Shown here piece by piece: positions 36,546 through 45,125 of a stretch of 64,000 bases of DNA; the first letter of the stretch is position 1; each line of letters begins with the position of its first letter. Source of the DNA: Saccharofermentans sp. GTDB taxonomy: Bacteria > Bacillota > Clostridia > Saccharofermentanales > Saccharofermentanaceae. Below the pieces are notes generated by a model. The model was given only the letters and a program-made list of their open reading frames with translations. It did no database searches and was not told the origin of the DNA. A program made the position numbers and the translations under genes. The stretch covers positions 1 to 64,000 of the forward strand of contig JAKSRI010000012.1 of the NCBI GenBank assembly GCA_024403695.1. The letters run 5' to 3'.

Positions 36546-36572
36546 TAAAACCACCAGTTTTTCAACCGGTGG
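36546..36572 (-). terminator. Terminator of prepilin B
   Basis: On the minus strand CCACCGGTTGAAAAACTGGTGG, followed by TTTTATT. Confidence 0.85.
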
Positions 36573-36607
36573 CCCAATGAGGTATAAAACAAATCTGCAA
36601 TTATTCT

Positions 36608-37402
36608 TTATTTTGCGTATACGATCTGGTAGGAGATATCAATATTCTGAGCTCCACTCCAGGAAATGTTGTTAACATTAAGTGATGTCTGTGGAACTAC
36701 CCAGCTATCATGCTTCACCTGAAGAGTAATAGTATTGCCGTCTACCTTAACGTCATATCTACCACCATTGCCTGCATCACCAACACTCTTAAGTGTTACA
36801 CCATCAGGAACAGTAATAACAAGAGTCTCGATTCCTCTATTGCCTGTACTCTTAATTGTAGTATTAGCCTGAACATCATACTGGCTATTAGCCTTCAAAG
36901 TTACCTTACCTGTATCATCAGCCTGTCCATGGCCATTATCTGTTCCAACGCCCCAACCATTGCCATTGCTTTCATGGTTCTTTCCGTTGTCTTTGTCCTG
37001 AACATTACCATTGTTATCTTGGTTCTGGCCATTATTGCCCTTATCCTGGCCATTACCATTATTGTCCTTGTCCTGGCCATTACCATTGTTCTCATGGCTC
37101 TTGCCATTACCATTATCATCATTCTTCTCGCCGTTACGATTATCATGTGCCTCTCCACCAGATGGAACTACTGGCGTATAAGACTGAGCTGGTAACTTAG
37201 CATTGTTCTCACTAAGAATTCCATAAACTCCGAGCTGAGCAGTATCAAAATTATTACTATAAGTCTGCATTTCTGCCTGACCCTGTTTTGACTTCTGAAT
37301 TGAATCCACAACTGTTGCAATGCCAACACCGGATACAACTACAACAATACCTGTAACTATCATCATCTCTAATAATGTAAAACCTTTTTTTGAACGCAAC
37401 AT
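36608..37402 (-). CDS. Prepilin-like protein B with Asn/Gly/Asp-rich repeats
   Basis: A 264-residue class III prepilin with SKKGFTLLEMMIVTGIVVV at the N-terminus (peptidase site, Glu+5). The middle (about residues 80-160) is an Asn/Gly/Asp/Gln-rich repeat tract built on a unit like DNNGNGQDK. The C-terminal domain contains LVITVPDGVTLKSVG, paralogous to the matching segment of prepilin A. The start follows AAGGAGG at 37402. It is expressed from its own leader and ends at its own terminator. The low-complexity region may be an exposed spacer, but its function is unknown. Confidence 0.8.
   Translation of the reverse strand: MLRSKKGFTLLEMMIVTGIVVVVSGVGIATVVDSIQKSKQGQAEMQTYSNNFDTAQLGVYGILSENNAKLPAQSYTPVVPSGGEAHDNRNGEKNDDNGNGKSHENNGNGQDKDNNGNGQDKGNNGQNQDNNGNVQDKDNGKNHESNGNGWGVGTDNGHGQADDTGKVTLKANSQYDVQANTTIKSTGNRGIETLVITVPDGVTLKSVGDAGNGGRYDVKVDGNTITLQVKHDSWVVPQTSLNVNNISWSGAQNIDISYQIVYAK
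36900..37158 (-). repeat. Tandem low-complexity repeats inside the prepilin B gene
   Basis: Imperfect repeats of a 24-27 nt unit (CCATTACCATTATTGTCCTTG and variants on the plus strand) encode the NNGNGQDK-like tract. Slippage could change the copy number. Confidence 0.7.
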
Positions 37403-37453
37403 ATGTGAATCCTCCTTTGTAAGTATTCCCCATTTGAATTTCTTTTGATAAAT

Positions 37454-37580
37454 CAATTATGACACATTCGCGCCACATTTTCTTTAACAAACACTGATTC
37501 TTTTGTGAACAAACCTAAAATCGAGGTAACAAGTAGTTAATAAATTTACTATTGTCTAATAGATTGTGGCGAAATTGTGA
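37454..37580 (-). promoter_or_regulatory. Leader of prepilin B, similar to the prepilin A leader
   Basis: Begins with the same CAATTATGACACATT block (extended -10 TGTCATAAT on the minus strand), about 52 nt before the start. The similarity to 36386-36510 continues upstream, which suggests duplication of gene plus promoter. Confidence 0.6.
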
Positions 37581-37616
37581 AGTTTATTATCGTGATGCGC
37601 TGTTTCCAGGCAATAA

Positions 37617-37640
37617 AAAAGCCTCCTTGAAGGAGGCTTC
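37617..37640 (-). terminator. Terminator of the small prepilin gene
   Basis: On the minus strand AAGCCTCCTT-CAAGGAGGCTT, followed by TTTATT. Confidence 0.85.
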
Positions 37641-37662
37641 AATACAATATACAAATAGTTTT

Positions 37663-37899
37663 TTATTTAGGCATCTTGGCACTTGGTGTAGTATTCATAA
37701 TCTGTCTAACTGAACCAGCCTTGCTATCAACAGCAGGAATATGGCTACTCTTATACTGATTCTGCTTATTCTTAGAGTCCCTCAAAACAGTTCCAATACT
37801 TACGAAAGCAACTCCTGCAAGAACTACAATGATAGCTACAACGAGCATCATCTCAACAAGTGTAAAACCCTTCTTACTAATCTTTGTAATCTTTTTCAT
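37663..37899 (-). CDS. Small prepilin-like protein C
   Basis: A 78-residue protein that is little more than a prepilin N-terminus: KKGFTLVEMMLVVAIIVVL with peptidase site and Glu+5, then about 45 polar residues (DSKNKQNQYKSSHIPAVDSKAG). It lacks the C-terminal beta domain of its two neighbours. It may be a minor pilin, or the remains of a longer one. AGGGAG lies upstream of ATG. A TATAAT-type -10 lies about 45 nt before the start, different from the leader shared by A and B. Confidence 0.7.
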   Translation of the reverse strand: MKKITKISKKGFTLVEMMLVVAIIVVLAGVAFVSIGTVLRDSKNKQNQYKSSHIPAVDSKAGSVRQIMNTTPSAKMPK

Positions 37900-37990
37900 A
37901 TTAAAAACTCCCTTAGAGTAAAAATCAAAAAATCATAACGATTATATACCAATTGTGACGGAAAATACAGAGTTTTTTCAAATTTTCTTA

Positions 37991-39169
37991 TCATTTTGCA
38001 ATTAATTTGAGTAATGAACGCTCAATTACACTCTTTATTTTGTTATCTCCACCGAATTGATCTAATTCTTTAACAATATCAGAGACCATACCCAAAACAT
38101 CTTTATCGGTTAGTGGAACGTTCAAATCACTCTCAGAATAATAGTCCATATATATTCTAATATGATCAATTAATGCGTTTGCAGCGCCTCTGTCATCCAT
38201 AGCTATTTTCACCAAACCAAGATCGCGCGCCATCTGTGCAGCACGAGCAATTGTATCGTCATCAGCTTCTAAAAGAATACTAAGTAAAATATTAAGATAT
38301 ACACAACTTCGAATATCTTTTACTTTGCTCATCAGCGCATGTGATGCAATATGTGCAACTCCAAGCCCAGTCATTCTAGCAGAAAGACCTGCAGATAATC
38401 CGCCAACTGCCATTCGACGTCTATAATATGACTCATCTGGAGTTTCCATAGTTAAATTAATATATTTTGCCAATGATCGACATGACTCTATGGCATTTGC
38501 CCTGTATTCCGGGTAGTTAGCCGCATACTGACTCAGATATGACTCGACTGCCACACCAAAAGCTGTAATAGCACAATCAAGGGCTATATTCTTATCTGTT
38601 CTCATTGCAATATCAGTATCTATAACTACAACTTGTGGAATAAGGTACGCACTCATGGCCACAGACCATTTCGACGTAAACTCGTCAAAAAACTCTGCAA
38701 AAGACGCAGCCGCAGCACAGCTGTTATCAGTAACAATGCAGCACAAAACAGAAATATCCTTTTTTAACTTATCTATACCAACTAGTTCACTAGGGTTCGA
38801 AACGTTATTAGTATGCATGGCAGAAATCATCTTGCCGCAGTCTATTTCGCCCGCACCACCGACTGCAACTATGGTATCGCAGTTAAATTCCTTATATATC
38901 TGCAATCCTTTAAGGATATCTGAGCTTAAAAGTCGTCCGTCATTACGAATAAAAGAAAATGATCGGAATCCAACCTTCTCAAATCCAGCTACCAAGTCTG
39001 AAAAATTCATATATTTACTGATAGTTTTACTGCACACAAATAGAACTCGCTTAGTACCGAGATTCTTCAATTCATCGCAAACCTCATATGAGGATCCGCT
39101 GGAAAGATAGTAGCTCTGGGCTTCGTATTCCGCCTCACTAGCATATTTTATATATGTTGGTAACGACAC
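37991..39169 (-). CDS. Iron-containing alcohol/glycerol dehydrogenase homologue lacking metal ligands
   Basis: A 392-residue member of the Fe-ADH/glycerol dehydrogenase/dehydroquinate synthase-like fold. The nucleotide site looks present (VAVGGAGEIDCGK, about residues 101-113, for GGGSxxDxAK). Of the four metal ligands of the family, Asp and His of the DALTH motif are Thr202 and Val206 (ITAFGV), and the last His is Arg287. Only His273 remains, with the neighbouring His277. The TTSGTGSE-like loop is also changed (TDNSCAAAAS). The protein is probably not a metal-dependent dehydrogenase. It lies 14 nt downstream of thrH, so the two are likely co-expressed. Function unknown. Confidence 0.7.
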   Translation of the reverse strand: MSLPTYIKYASEAEYEAQSYYLSSGSSYEVCDELKNLGTKRVLFVCSKTISKYMNFSDLVAGFEKVGFRSFSFIRNDGRLLSSDILKGLQIYKEFNCDTIVAVGGAGEIDCGKMISAMHTNNVSNPSELVGIDKLKKDISVLCCIVTDNSCAAAASFAEFFDEFTSKWSVAMSAYLIPQVVVIDTDIAMRTDKNIALDCAITAFGVAVESYLSQYAANYPEYRANAIESCRSLAKYINLTMETPDESYYRRRMAVGGLSAGLSARMTGLGVAHIASHALMSKVKDIRSCVYLNILLSILLEADDDTIARAAQMARDLGLVKIAMDDRGAANALIDHIRIYMDYYSESDLNVPLTDKDVLGMVSDIVKELDQFGGDNKIKSVIERSLLKLIAK

Positions 39170-39183
39170 AAATATCCTCAGTA

Positions 39184-39789
39184 TTAGTTCTTAAGTGCTG
39201 ATTTGATTGCAGCAAGGAAGTCATCAAACTCCTCAAAAGCCGGGAGATCAGGGTTATCTGCCTTAATCTTATCTGTACTTCTGAAAAGAAAACCTGCACG
39301 GCTTGCCTTGATCATGCCAAGATCATTGTAACTGTCGCCAGCTGCAATAGTATCAAAGCCACAGGACTGTAAAGCCTTTACTGTTGTAAGCTTGGACTGC
39401 TCACATCTCATCTTAAATCCAGTAATCTCACCATCTGGAGCAACTTCAAGAGTGTTACAGAACAATGTAGGATAATTAAGTTTTGCCATAAGCGGCATAG
39501 CAAACTGTGTAAATGTATCACTGAGGATAATTACCTGAGCTTCCTTGCGAAGTTCATCGAGGAACTCCCTTGCACCTGGAAGAGGATCAATCTTAGCAAT
39601 AGTCTCCTGAATCTCCTTAAGACCAAGACCATGCTCCTTAAGAACTCCGATTCTCCATCTCATAAGCTTATCGTAATCAGGCTCATCTCTTGTAGTCTTC
39701 TTAAGTTCAGGAATTCCTGAAGCCTCTGCAAACGCGATCCAAATCTCTGGTACAAGAACACCTTCCATATCAAGACAAACAATATCCAT
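39184..39789 (-). CDS. thrH: ThrH-like phosphoserine phosphatase / homoserine phosphotransferase
   Basis: HAD-superfamily protein of 201 residues. Motif I is CLDMEGVLVPE (DxEGxLVPE, the ThrH hallmark), motif II is ILSDTF, and motif III/IV is AAGDSYNDLGMI. ThrH of Pseudomonas dephosphorylates phosphoserine and transfers phosphate to homoserine. By analogy the enzyme acts in serine or threonine metabolism. The ATG at 39789 follows GGAGG; the earlier TTG start overlaps that site. The Fe-ADH-like gene follows within 14 nt. Confidence 0.87.
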   Translation of the reverse strand: MDIVCLDMEGVLVPEIWIAFAEASGIPELKKTTRDEPDYDKLMRWRIGVLKEHGLGLKEIQETIAKIDPLPGAREFLDELRKEAQVIILSDTFTQFAMPLMAKLNYPTLFCNTLEVAPDGEITGFKMRCEQSKLTTVKALQSCGFDTIAAGDSYNDLGMIKASRAGFLFRSTDKIKADNPDLPAFEEFDDFLAAIKSALKN

Positions 39790-39883
39790 ATTAACCTCCA
39801 ATTTATGCTTCTTTTCTCAGTTATTTTACATATTTTTTCATTGTTGGTATATACACAGTTGCAGGTAAATTTATTTTTACCTG

Positions 39884-41413
39884 TTACTTCTGAAGCCTGA
39901 GCGTCTTTTTTACTACGGATACACAGTATTTCCATTCATGTGATCTGGAATACAAAACTGCAAAAACAAGTAGTGGAATCACTGCACAAAGCAAGAAGTC
40001 CACAGCCAGTGCAGCAATCAGATTGCTGATAACAATAAAGTGTTTTACGCTGGCAATAACCAGGCAGGCCAATGCAAGTGCGACTATTCTCAGAACATAT
40101 CTGACAAAATATTTATTAGAACTTCTGCGGAAAAGATACTTGTACAGAACAACAGGCTTACCGATATCCTGAATCAGACCGCTAATAAATGTACCGACAA
40201 ATATGCCTGGAAGTCCAAAATATCGTACGCAGACAATTGATACTACAATATTGACAATGGATTCAACTATGGAAAGAGGAGCATCCTGCTCTACTATTCC
40301 TGCGGCAACTTTCATGTTAGTTGGTGATATGCGCTGCCCTGTAAGGTAATAGTTCAGGCACAGAAGGAAAACTGATAAACTGTCGATTAACTTATCTCCT
40401 CCAATCCATACAGTTACAAATGGAATTAATAGGAAATAAAGACAAATCGCACTCCAGCCGAACAGAATAAATCCAAGAAAATCGTATAGTTTAAAGATTT
40501 CCAGCTTCTTCTCATCACTCTCAGTTGCTACAACATTTCCAAGCCCTGGTGCCGATGCCACAAAGAAGCCAGTAACCAGACTATCAATAATCTTGATAAT
40601 CATGGTGAAATTAGCGCAAATTCCAACTGTGGTGATATTTATAAAAGCCGACATAATAATGTTATCGGTCTGCGTGATTGTAACTACGCCAACCTTATGA
40701 ACAACAAGAGCCTTTATCTTGGTAAATATAGTCTTTTTCTCTTCCTCACTCAGAGTAGGACCATCCTTCTCCTTCAGATAAGGATAATATTTGTTCACGC
40801 TGTAATTAACGATAAGTTTGCTAATGAATCCCAGAATAACCTGCACCACAAGATACAGGATAAAGTTCTTAAAAAGAACAATGACTAATGACTGAACAAT
40901 CAGTATCACTATATTGGATACAGAATAAATATTCGTCATTATATAGGCCTTCTGGTCAGCCTCCAGAATAGTTGACTTATAGATAACCAGATATGAAAGA
41001 ACAGTGTCTGCCAGATACAAAAGGTAAATAACAGTAATGTGTTTTATATTCTCGCCGCCATTGATGATGAAACGAAGGAAAGGAATCAGTGCTATACCGA
41101 TCAATCCAACCACAAGCGCAACATATCTGTATGCAGTTTTATAGAACTTAATAAGTGCCTGTATCTTTTTCTTATCACCATTTGCCAGCGGTGAATACAG
41201 ACTGAAACTGATAGCCGTACCTATACCCAGCTCGGCAAGTGATAATGTACCCAAGATACTACTGAAAAGGCCTTTTACACCGTTATACTCTGTACCAAGA
41301 TAATAAATAAACAGCGTCTGCATAATAAAAGTTGTCACATAAACAGTTATGTTTCCCAGTATGAAAAACATATAGTTCTTGGCAGCTTTTTGTGTTCTTG
41401 TAGTATCAGACAT
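39884..41413 (-). CDS. Polysaccharide flippase (Wzx/MATE-like)
   Basis: A 509-residue integral membrane protein with about 12-14 helices and the MOP-superfamily N-terminus (ILGNITVYVTTFIMQTLFIYYLG, then GLFSSILGTLSLAELGIGTAI as landmarks). It probably moves lipid-linked sugar units across the membrane. It is the last gene of a run with two glycosyltransferases, and its ATG directly follows the stop codon of the GT2 gene. A surface polysaccharide function is inferred from context. No polymerase is nearby. Confidence 0.82.
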   Translation of the reverse strand: MSDTTRTQKAAKNYMFFILGNITVYVTTFIMQTLFIYYLGTEYNGVKGLFSSILGTLSLAELGIGTAISFSLYSPLANGDKKKIQALIKFYKTAYRYVALVVGLIGIALIPFLRFIINGGENIKHITVIYLLYLADTVLSYLVIYKSTILEADQKAYIMTNIYSVSNIVILIVQSLVIVLFKNFILYLVVQVILGFISKLIVNYSVNKYYPYLKEKDGPTLSEEEKKTIFTKIKALVVHKVGVVTITQTDNIIMSAFINITTVGICANFTMIIKIIDSLVTGFFVASAPGLGNVVATESDEKKLEIFKLYDFLGFILFGWSAICLYFLLIPFVTVWIGGDKLIDSLSVFLLCLNYYLTGQRISPTNMKVAAGIVEQDAPLSIVESIVNIVVSIVCVRYFGLPGIFVGTFISGLIQDIGKPVVLYKYLFRRSSNKYFVRYVLRIVALALACLVIASVKHFIVISNLIAALAVDFLLCAVIPLLVFAVLYSRSHEWKYCVSVVKKTLRLQK

Positions 41414-42340
41414 TTATTTCTTAATGATTCCCAGTGCTTTTTTTAAACGGTTATAGTTCTCTCTTGGCTCATATTTATACAAATACGCCCAAAGATATTT
41501 TGTGTTATTTTTTATATTTAATGTTAACCCTTGTTTCCTGGATAAATCCAGTTCATCAGAATAATTATCAATGCAAAGCGTGGCAATCTTAAATCCAATT
41601 TCCTTCTGAATTCTTCTGTCGCCAGCATATTCCTTCTGAATTTTCTCCATAGAATACAGATATCTGAGCTTGTCATTCTCATCAAAGACACTGTTTACAG
41701 CATTTGTCGCACTGCTTGCGGAGTGAACGTAGTTATATCCGATCAGGTCGGTATACATTACATTAACATCTTCTCTTTTTAATGCCCTAAGGTTAAAATC
41801 CATATCTTCGCAATGGGTTATTTTCTCATCAAAGAAGACACCCTGCAAAAGTTCCTTCCTATACAGCTTATTCCATACACTGCCCATCATATTAGGGTTA
41901 TTAATCAGATCGCAGCGCATTTTGTTAACACTTCTTACCCCGCCTGACAACTGATGTTCAGAAATAACTCTGCCATCTTCCATCACGCGATTAAAGCCAA
42001 ACACCAACACATCGGCGTCAGCCATCTTATCAAGCAAGTCGTCAAGAACTGATGATTCATAGTAATCATCCGCATCACAAAAACCAATAACATCTCCTAA
42101 TGCAACTTTAAGGCCTTCATTTCTAGCCTGCGAGACATTTCTGGCATCAGATTCTATGACAATCAGATTCGAATAATCTTTCTGCCAATCACGACACTTG
42201 CCCAGGGTGTTATCCACAGAGTTATTTACTACAATTATAATCTCAGCATCAACCTTGTTATTTTCGGTTATGCTTCTCAGACATCTATCTATGGTCTTTT
42301 CTGCGGTTGCGGCCGGAATTATTATGCTTAACTTACTCAT
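41414..42340 (-). CDS. Glycosyltransferase family 2
   Basis: Inverting GT-A glycosyltransferase (308 residues). SIIIPAATAEKTIDRCLRSI opens the nucleotide-sugar domain. The DxD-type motif is FCDADDYY (about residues 91-98), and a conserved HCEDMDFNLRA lies further on. The overlap with the GT32 stop (ATGA type, 4 nt) and the abutting flippase gene indicate a single transcript. The sugar and acceptor are unknown. Confidence 0.87.
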   Translation of the reverse strand: MSKLSIIIPAATAEKTIDRCLRSITENNKVDAEIIIVVNNSVDNTLGKCRDWQKDYSNLIVIESDARNVSQARNEGLKVALGDVIGFCDADDYYESSVLDDLLDKMADADVLVFGFNRVMEDGRVISEHQLSGGVRSVNKMRCDLINNPNMMGSVWNKLYRKELLQGVFFDEKITHCEDMDFNLRALKREDVNVMYTDLIGYNYVHSASSATNAVNSVFDENDKLRYLYSMEKIQKEYAGDRRIQKEIGFKIATLCIDNYSDELDLSRKQGLTLNIKNNTKYLWAYLYKYEPRENYNRLKKALGIIKK

Positions 42341-43125
42341 TTGGACTTTCCTCGCGCCAACAGACGGAACATATCTCTATGGCCCTTAATAATTCCTCTA
42401 CATTTCATAACGCTTACATAACTAGCCATATTCCATGCAATTTTTTCTGGCAAACGCCTTTTCAACTTAAAGAAAATGCTATCACGCATCTTTTCCTCTT
42501 CACTTTTCCATGAGGCACTAAAGTGATGGACGGCGAAAGTGTTAGGGGTCAGATTTATCTCACCCGTAACAAAATCCTTAGGGGAGAAATATTCCTGAGG
42601 GTAAATTACTACCCCGTCCTTTTCCTGAAGTTTTCCATTAAGCACAAACCCTCTTTTCTCCAAGAAACGGCTTACACGCTGTACATTTGTTGTTAGGTCA
42701 GCATCTCCATCCACAATAAAATGCTGATACTTATACTGATCTAACAATTCCCGAATAATGCTATTACCCAGAGCGCTTCCGATTACTGCAGTTCCAACTG
42801 AAGAATCACTCTCAAAACCCCAAAACATATCATTTATAAGAAGCTCATCAAAGCTTTTTACCAATTCTACATCTGTATCCAGATATATTCCGCCATACTG
42901 ATAAAGAGCCTGTAATCTGACCACATCAGAAACAAACGCCCACATCCCTCTGTCATAAGCTTCTTTCAGATATGGCGAGAATGAAAAATCAATACTGCTT
43001 TCATCCCAACAAATATATTTATAATCAGGGCAGATTTTCTTCCAAGCCGACAATATGGCATCATCGAACTTCGCTTCTCCAAAGTGACAATAATGAATTA
43101 TCTTAGGAATATTCGCATCAGCCAT
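42337..43125 (-). CDS. GT32-like glycosyltransferase (DXD sugar-binding)
   Basis: A 262-residue member of the Gly_transf_sug/OCH1-like group. IPKIIHYCHFG at the start, DVVRLQALYQYGGIYLDTDVE (about residues 68-88, landmark) with the DxD motif, and AVHHFSASW near the end are typical. Such enzymes add a sugar in capsule or exopolysaccharide synthesis. It overlaps the preceding RNA methyltransferase gene by 8 nt and the GT2 gene by 4 nt. Confidence 0.87.
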   Translation of the reverse strand: MADANIPKIIHYCHFGEAKFDDAILSAWKKICPDYKYICWDESSIDFSFSPYLKEAYDRGMWAFVSDVVRLQALYQYGGIYLDTDVELVKSFDELLINDMFWGFESDSSVGTAVIGSALGNSIIRELLDQYKYQHFIVDGDADLTTNVQRVSRFLEKRGFVLNGKLQEKDGVVIYPQEYFSPKDFVTGEINLTPNTFAVHHFSASWKSEEEKMRDSIFFKLKRRLPEKIAWNMASYVSVMKCRGIIKGHRDMFRLLARGKSK

Positions 43126-44299
43126 TTGTTTTTCCTTTTCTAGTCAGCACACAGATAGTTTCAATAGAATCAGTCCAGGGGAACATATCCACAGGAACAG
43201 CCGAATTAGGGATATACCCGTGCTTCATAAATACAGGAATATCTCTTGCCAGAGTCTCTGGATTACAGGAAACATATACTATCTTCTCAGGAGACAAAGT
43301 CTGGCACGCCTTTATAAATTCAGGTGTAGTTCCAGCACGTGGGGGATCCAGAATAACCACATCATATTTATTTCCTGATGACGCTTCCTGAACCATAAAT
43401 TCACCTGCATCACCACAAACAAAACGCACATTCTTAACCGCATTTGCTTTCGCGTTATTAATGGCATCCTTAACAGCATGTGGATTAAGTTCCACTCCTG
43501 TTACACTGCCACACGCAGAAGAACACGCCATGCCAATGGTACCAATTCCACAATAAGCGTCTATCACCTTATCTTTAGGCGAAAGTTCTGCAAGCTCTAT
43601 AGCTTTGGAATACAGCTGCTCTGTCTGCTTACGGTTAATCTGATAAAAGGACTCAGGTGAAATCCTGAACTTCAGTCCGCAAAGAACGTCCGTGATATAT
43701 CCCCTTCCATAAACGACCTCACTCTTGTTACCAAGGATCATGGAATCTTTACGAATATTAATATTTACCACAATAGAAGTAATCTCAGGATGCTTATCCA
43801 GAAGTGCCTTAATAAAGTTCTTTTTACCAGGAAAATTCCTGTCACCAATAACAATTACAACCAGAATCTGACCAGTCTCATCTGCGGTTCTCACGAGCAC
43901 TCTTCTAAGAACTCCAATCCCACGACGCTCATCATAAATTGACAACTTGAAACTCTGAGCAAGATTCTTGATAGTATTAATAATGGATGCAGCTTTCTGA
44001 TTTTCCAGGTAGCAACCTTCATTCTCACAAATTCTATGTGAAGAGGTCTCATACATACCACAAATAACCTTGCCTCTGTTATATCCAAAAGCTGCATGAA
44101 CCTTATTACGATAATAACAACTGTCCGGCGAAGGAATTATTGGCAAAACAGAAACAGGAAGCCCCTTAAGAAGCTTCCTTACAGTATCCTGTTTAATAGT
44201 TAATGTCTCACCATATGTCTTACCCATATAAGCGCATCCGCCGCAATGAGTAAAGTGACGACAGCTAACTTTCTTATTATTCAATGAGTCTTGCTGCAT
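43118..44299 (-). CDS. RlmD/RumA-family RNA m5U methyltransferase with Fe-S cysteines
   Basis: SAM-dependent uracil-5 methyltransferase (393 residues). The cluster-binding pattern CRHFTHCGGC (Cx5Cx2C) is at residues 13-22, and a later cysteine pair is CENEGC. FRISPESFYQINRKQTEQLY is the substrate-side block, DAYCGIGTIGM the SAM site, LDPPRAGT the DPPR motif, and VSCNPETLARD holds the catalytic cysteine. It has no N-terminal TRAM domain, unlike the second family member at 56541-58166. It overlaps folD by 23 nt, so expression is coupled. Confidence 0.87.
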   Translation of the reverse strand: MQQDSLNNKKVSCRHFTHCGGCAYMGKTYGETLTIKQDTVRKLLKGLPVSVLPIIPSPDSCYYRNKVHAAFGYNRGKVICGMYETSSHRICENEGCYLENQKAASIINTIKNLAQSFKLSIYDERRGIGVLRRVLVRTADETGQILVVIVIGDRNFPGKKNFIKALLDKHPEITSIVVNINIRKDSMILGNKSEVVYGRGYITDVLCGLKFRISPESFYQINRKQTEQLYSKAIELAELSPKDKVIDAYCGIGTIGMACSSACGSVTGVELNPHAVKDAINNAKANAVKNVRFVCGDAGEFMVQEASSGNKYDVVILDPPRAGTTPEFIKACQTLSPEKIVYVSCNPETLARDIPVFMKHGYIPNSAVPVDMFPWTDSIETICVLTRKGKTNG

Positions 44300-45125
44300 T
44301 TGTAACTGTATTTCTCAAAAGAACTGATGTAGTAACGGAACCAACTCCTCTTGGAACTGGTGTGATAGCATCTACGATCTCGCAGCAGTTAGCAAAATCA
44401 ACGTCACCACAAAGCTTTCCTTCTTCATCAACATTCATACCAACGTCAAGAACAACCTGACCAGGACGAACATACTCGGACTTGATCATCTTAGCAACAC
44501 CTGCTGCTGCGACAATGATATCTGCTGCCTGACACTCAGCCTTAAGATCAGCTGTTCTTGTATGACATACAGTAACTGTAGCATTCTCCTTAATGAGCAT
44601 AAGTGCTACTGGCTTACCAATTACGAGGCTTCGGCCAACAACTGTAACCTTCTTACCCTTTGTCTCGATGCCATAAAACTTAATCATCTCGATTACAGCC
44701 TGGGCAGTACATGGAGCATAACCCTCACCGTTACCGGCAAAGATATTAGCCATATTAGCCATACCCATGGAGTCAACGTCCTTGCCAGCACTAATTGTAG
44801 CAACGATATTCTTATCAGTGAGATGCTTAGGAAGTGGACGGAACATAAGAATGCCGTGAATAGTAAGATCATTATCAAGAGTCTTTACTGTGTTATCCAG
44901 TTCTTCCTGTGTGCAATCCTCAGGGAGCTCTACGACCTTAACGTCACACTCCATAGATGCAAACTTCTTAAGAAGGCCTCTCTCGTATGCGAGATCATCC
45001 TCACGTGCACCAACACGAACAACTGCCAATGTAGGAACAATACCCTTGGACTTAAGATCAGTAATTACTGGCTTAAGATTCTCATTAATAGCGTCTGCTA
45101 CTGGCTTACCTGTTAATTCTCTCAT
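44277..45125 (-). CDS. folD: Methylenetetrahydrofolate dehydrogenase/cyclohydrolase FolD
   Basis: Bifunctional folate enzyme (282 residues) that interconverts 5,10-methylene- and 10-formyl-tetrahydrofolate. The NAD(P) site carries VVGRSLVIGKPVALMLI, and the end block is PVPRGVGSVTTSVLLRNT. The substrate-lysine region reads AYERGLLKKF; the catalytic lysine lies in the YxxxxxK pattern. The start overlaps the fchA stop by 4 nt. It pairs functionally with FchA, directly upstream. Confidence 0.92.
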   Translation of the reverse strand: MRELTGKPVADAINENLKPVITDLKSKGIVPTLAVVRVGAREDDLAYERGLLKKFASMECDVKVVELPEDCTQEELDNTVKTLDNDLTIHGILMFRPLPKHLTDKNIVATISAGKDVDSMGMANMANIFAGNGEGYAPCTAQAVIEMIKFYGIETKGKKVTVVGRSLVIGKPVALMLIKENATVTVCHTRTADLKAECQAADIIVAAAGVAKMIKSEYVRPGQVVLDVGMNVDEEGKLCGDVDFANCCEIVDAITPVPRGVGSVTTSVLLRNTVTNAARLIE

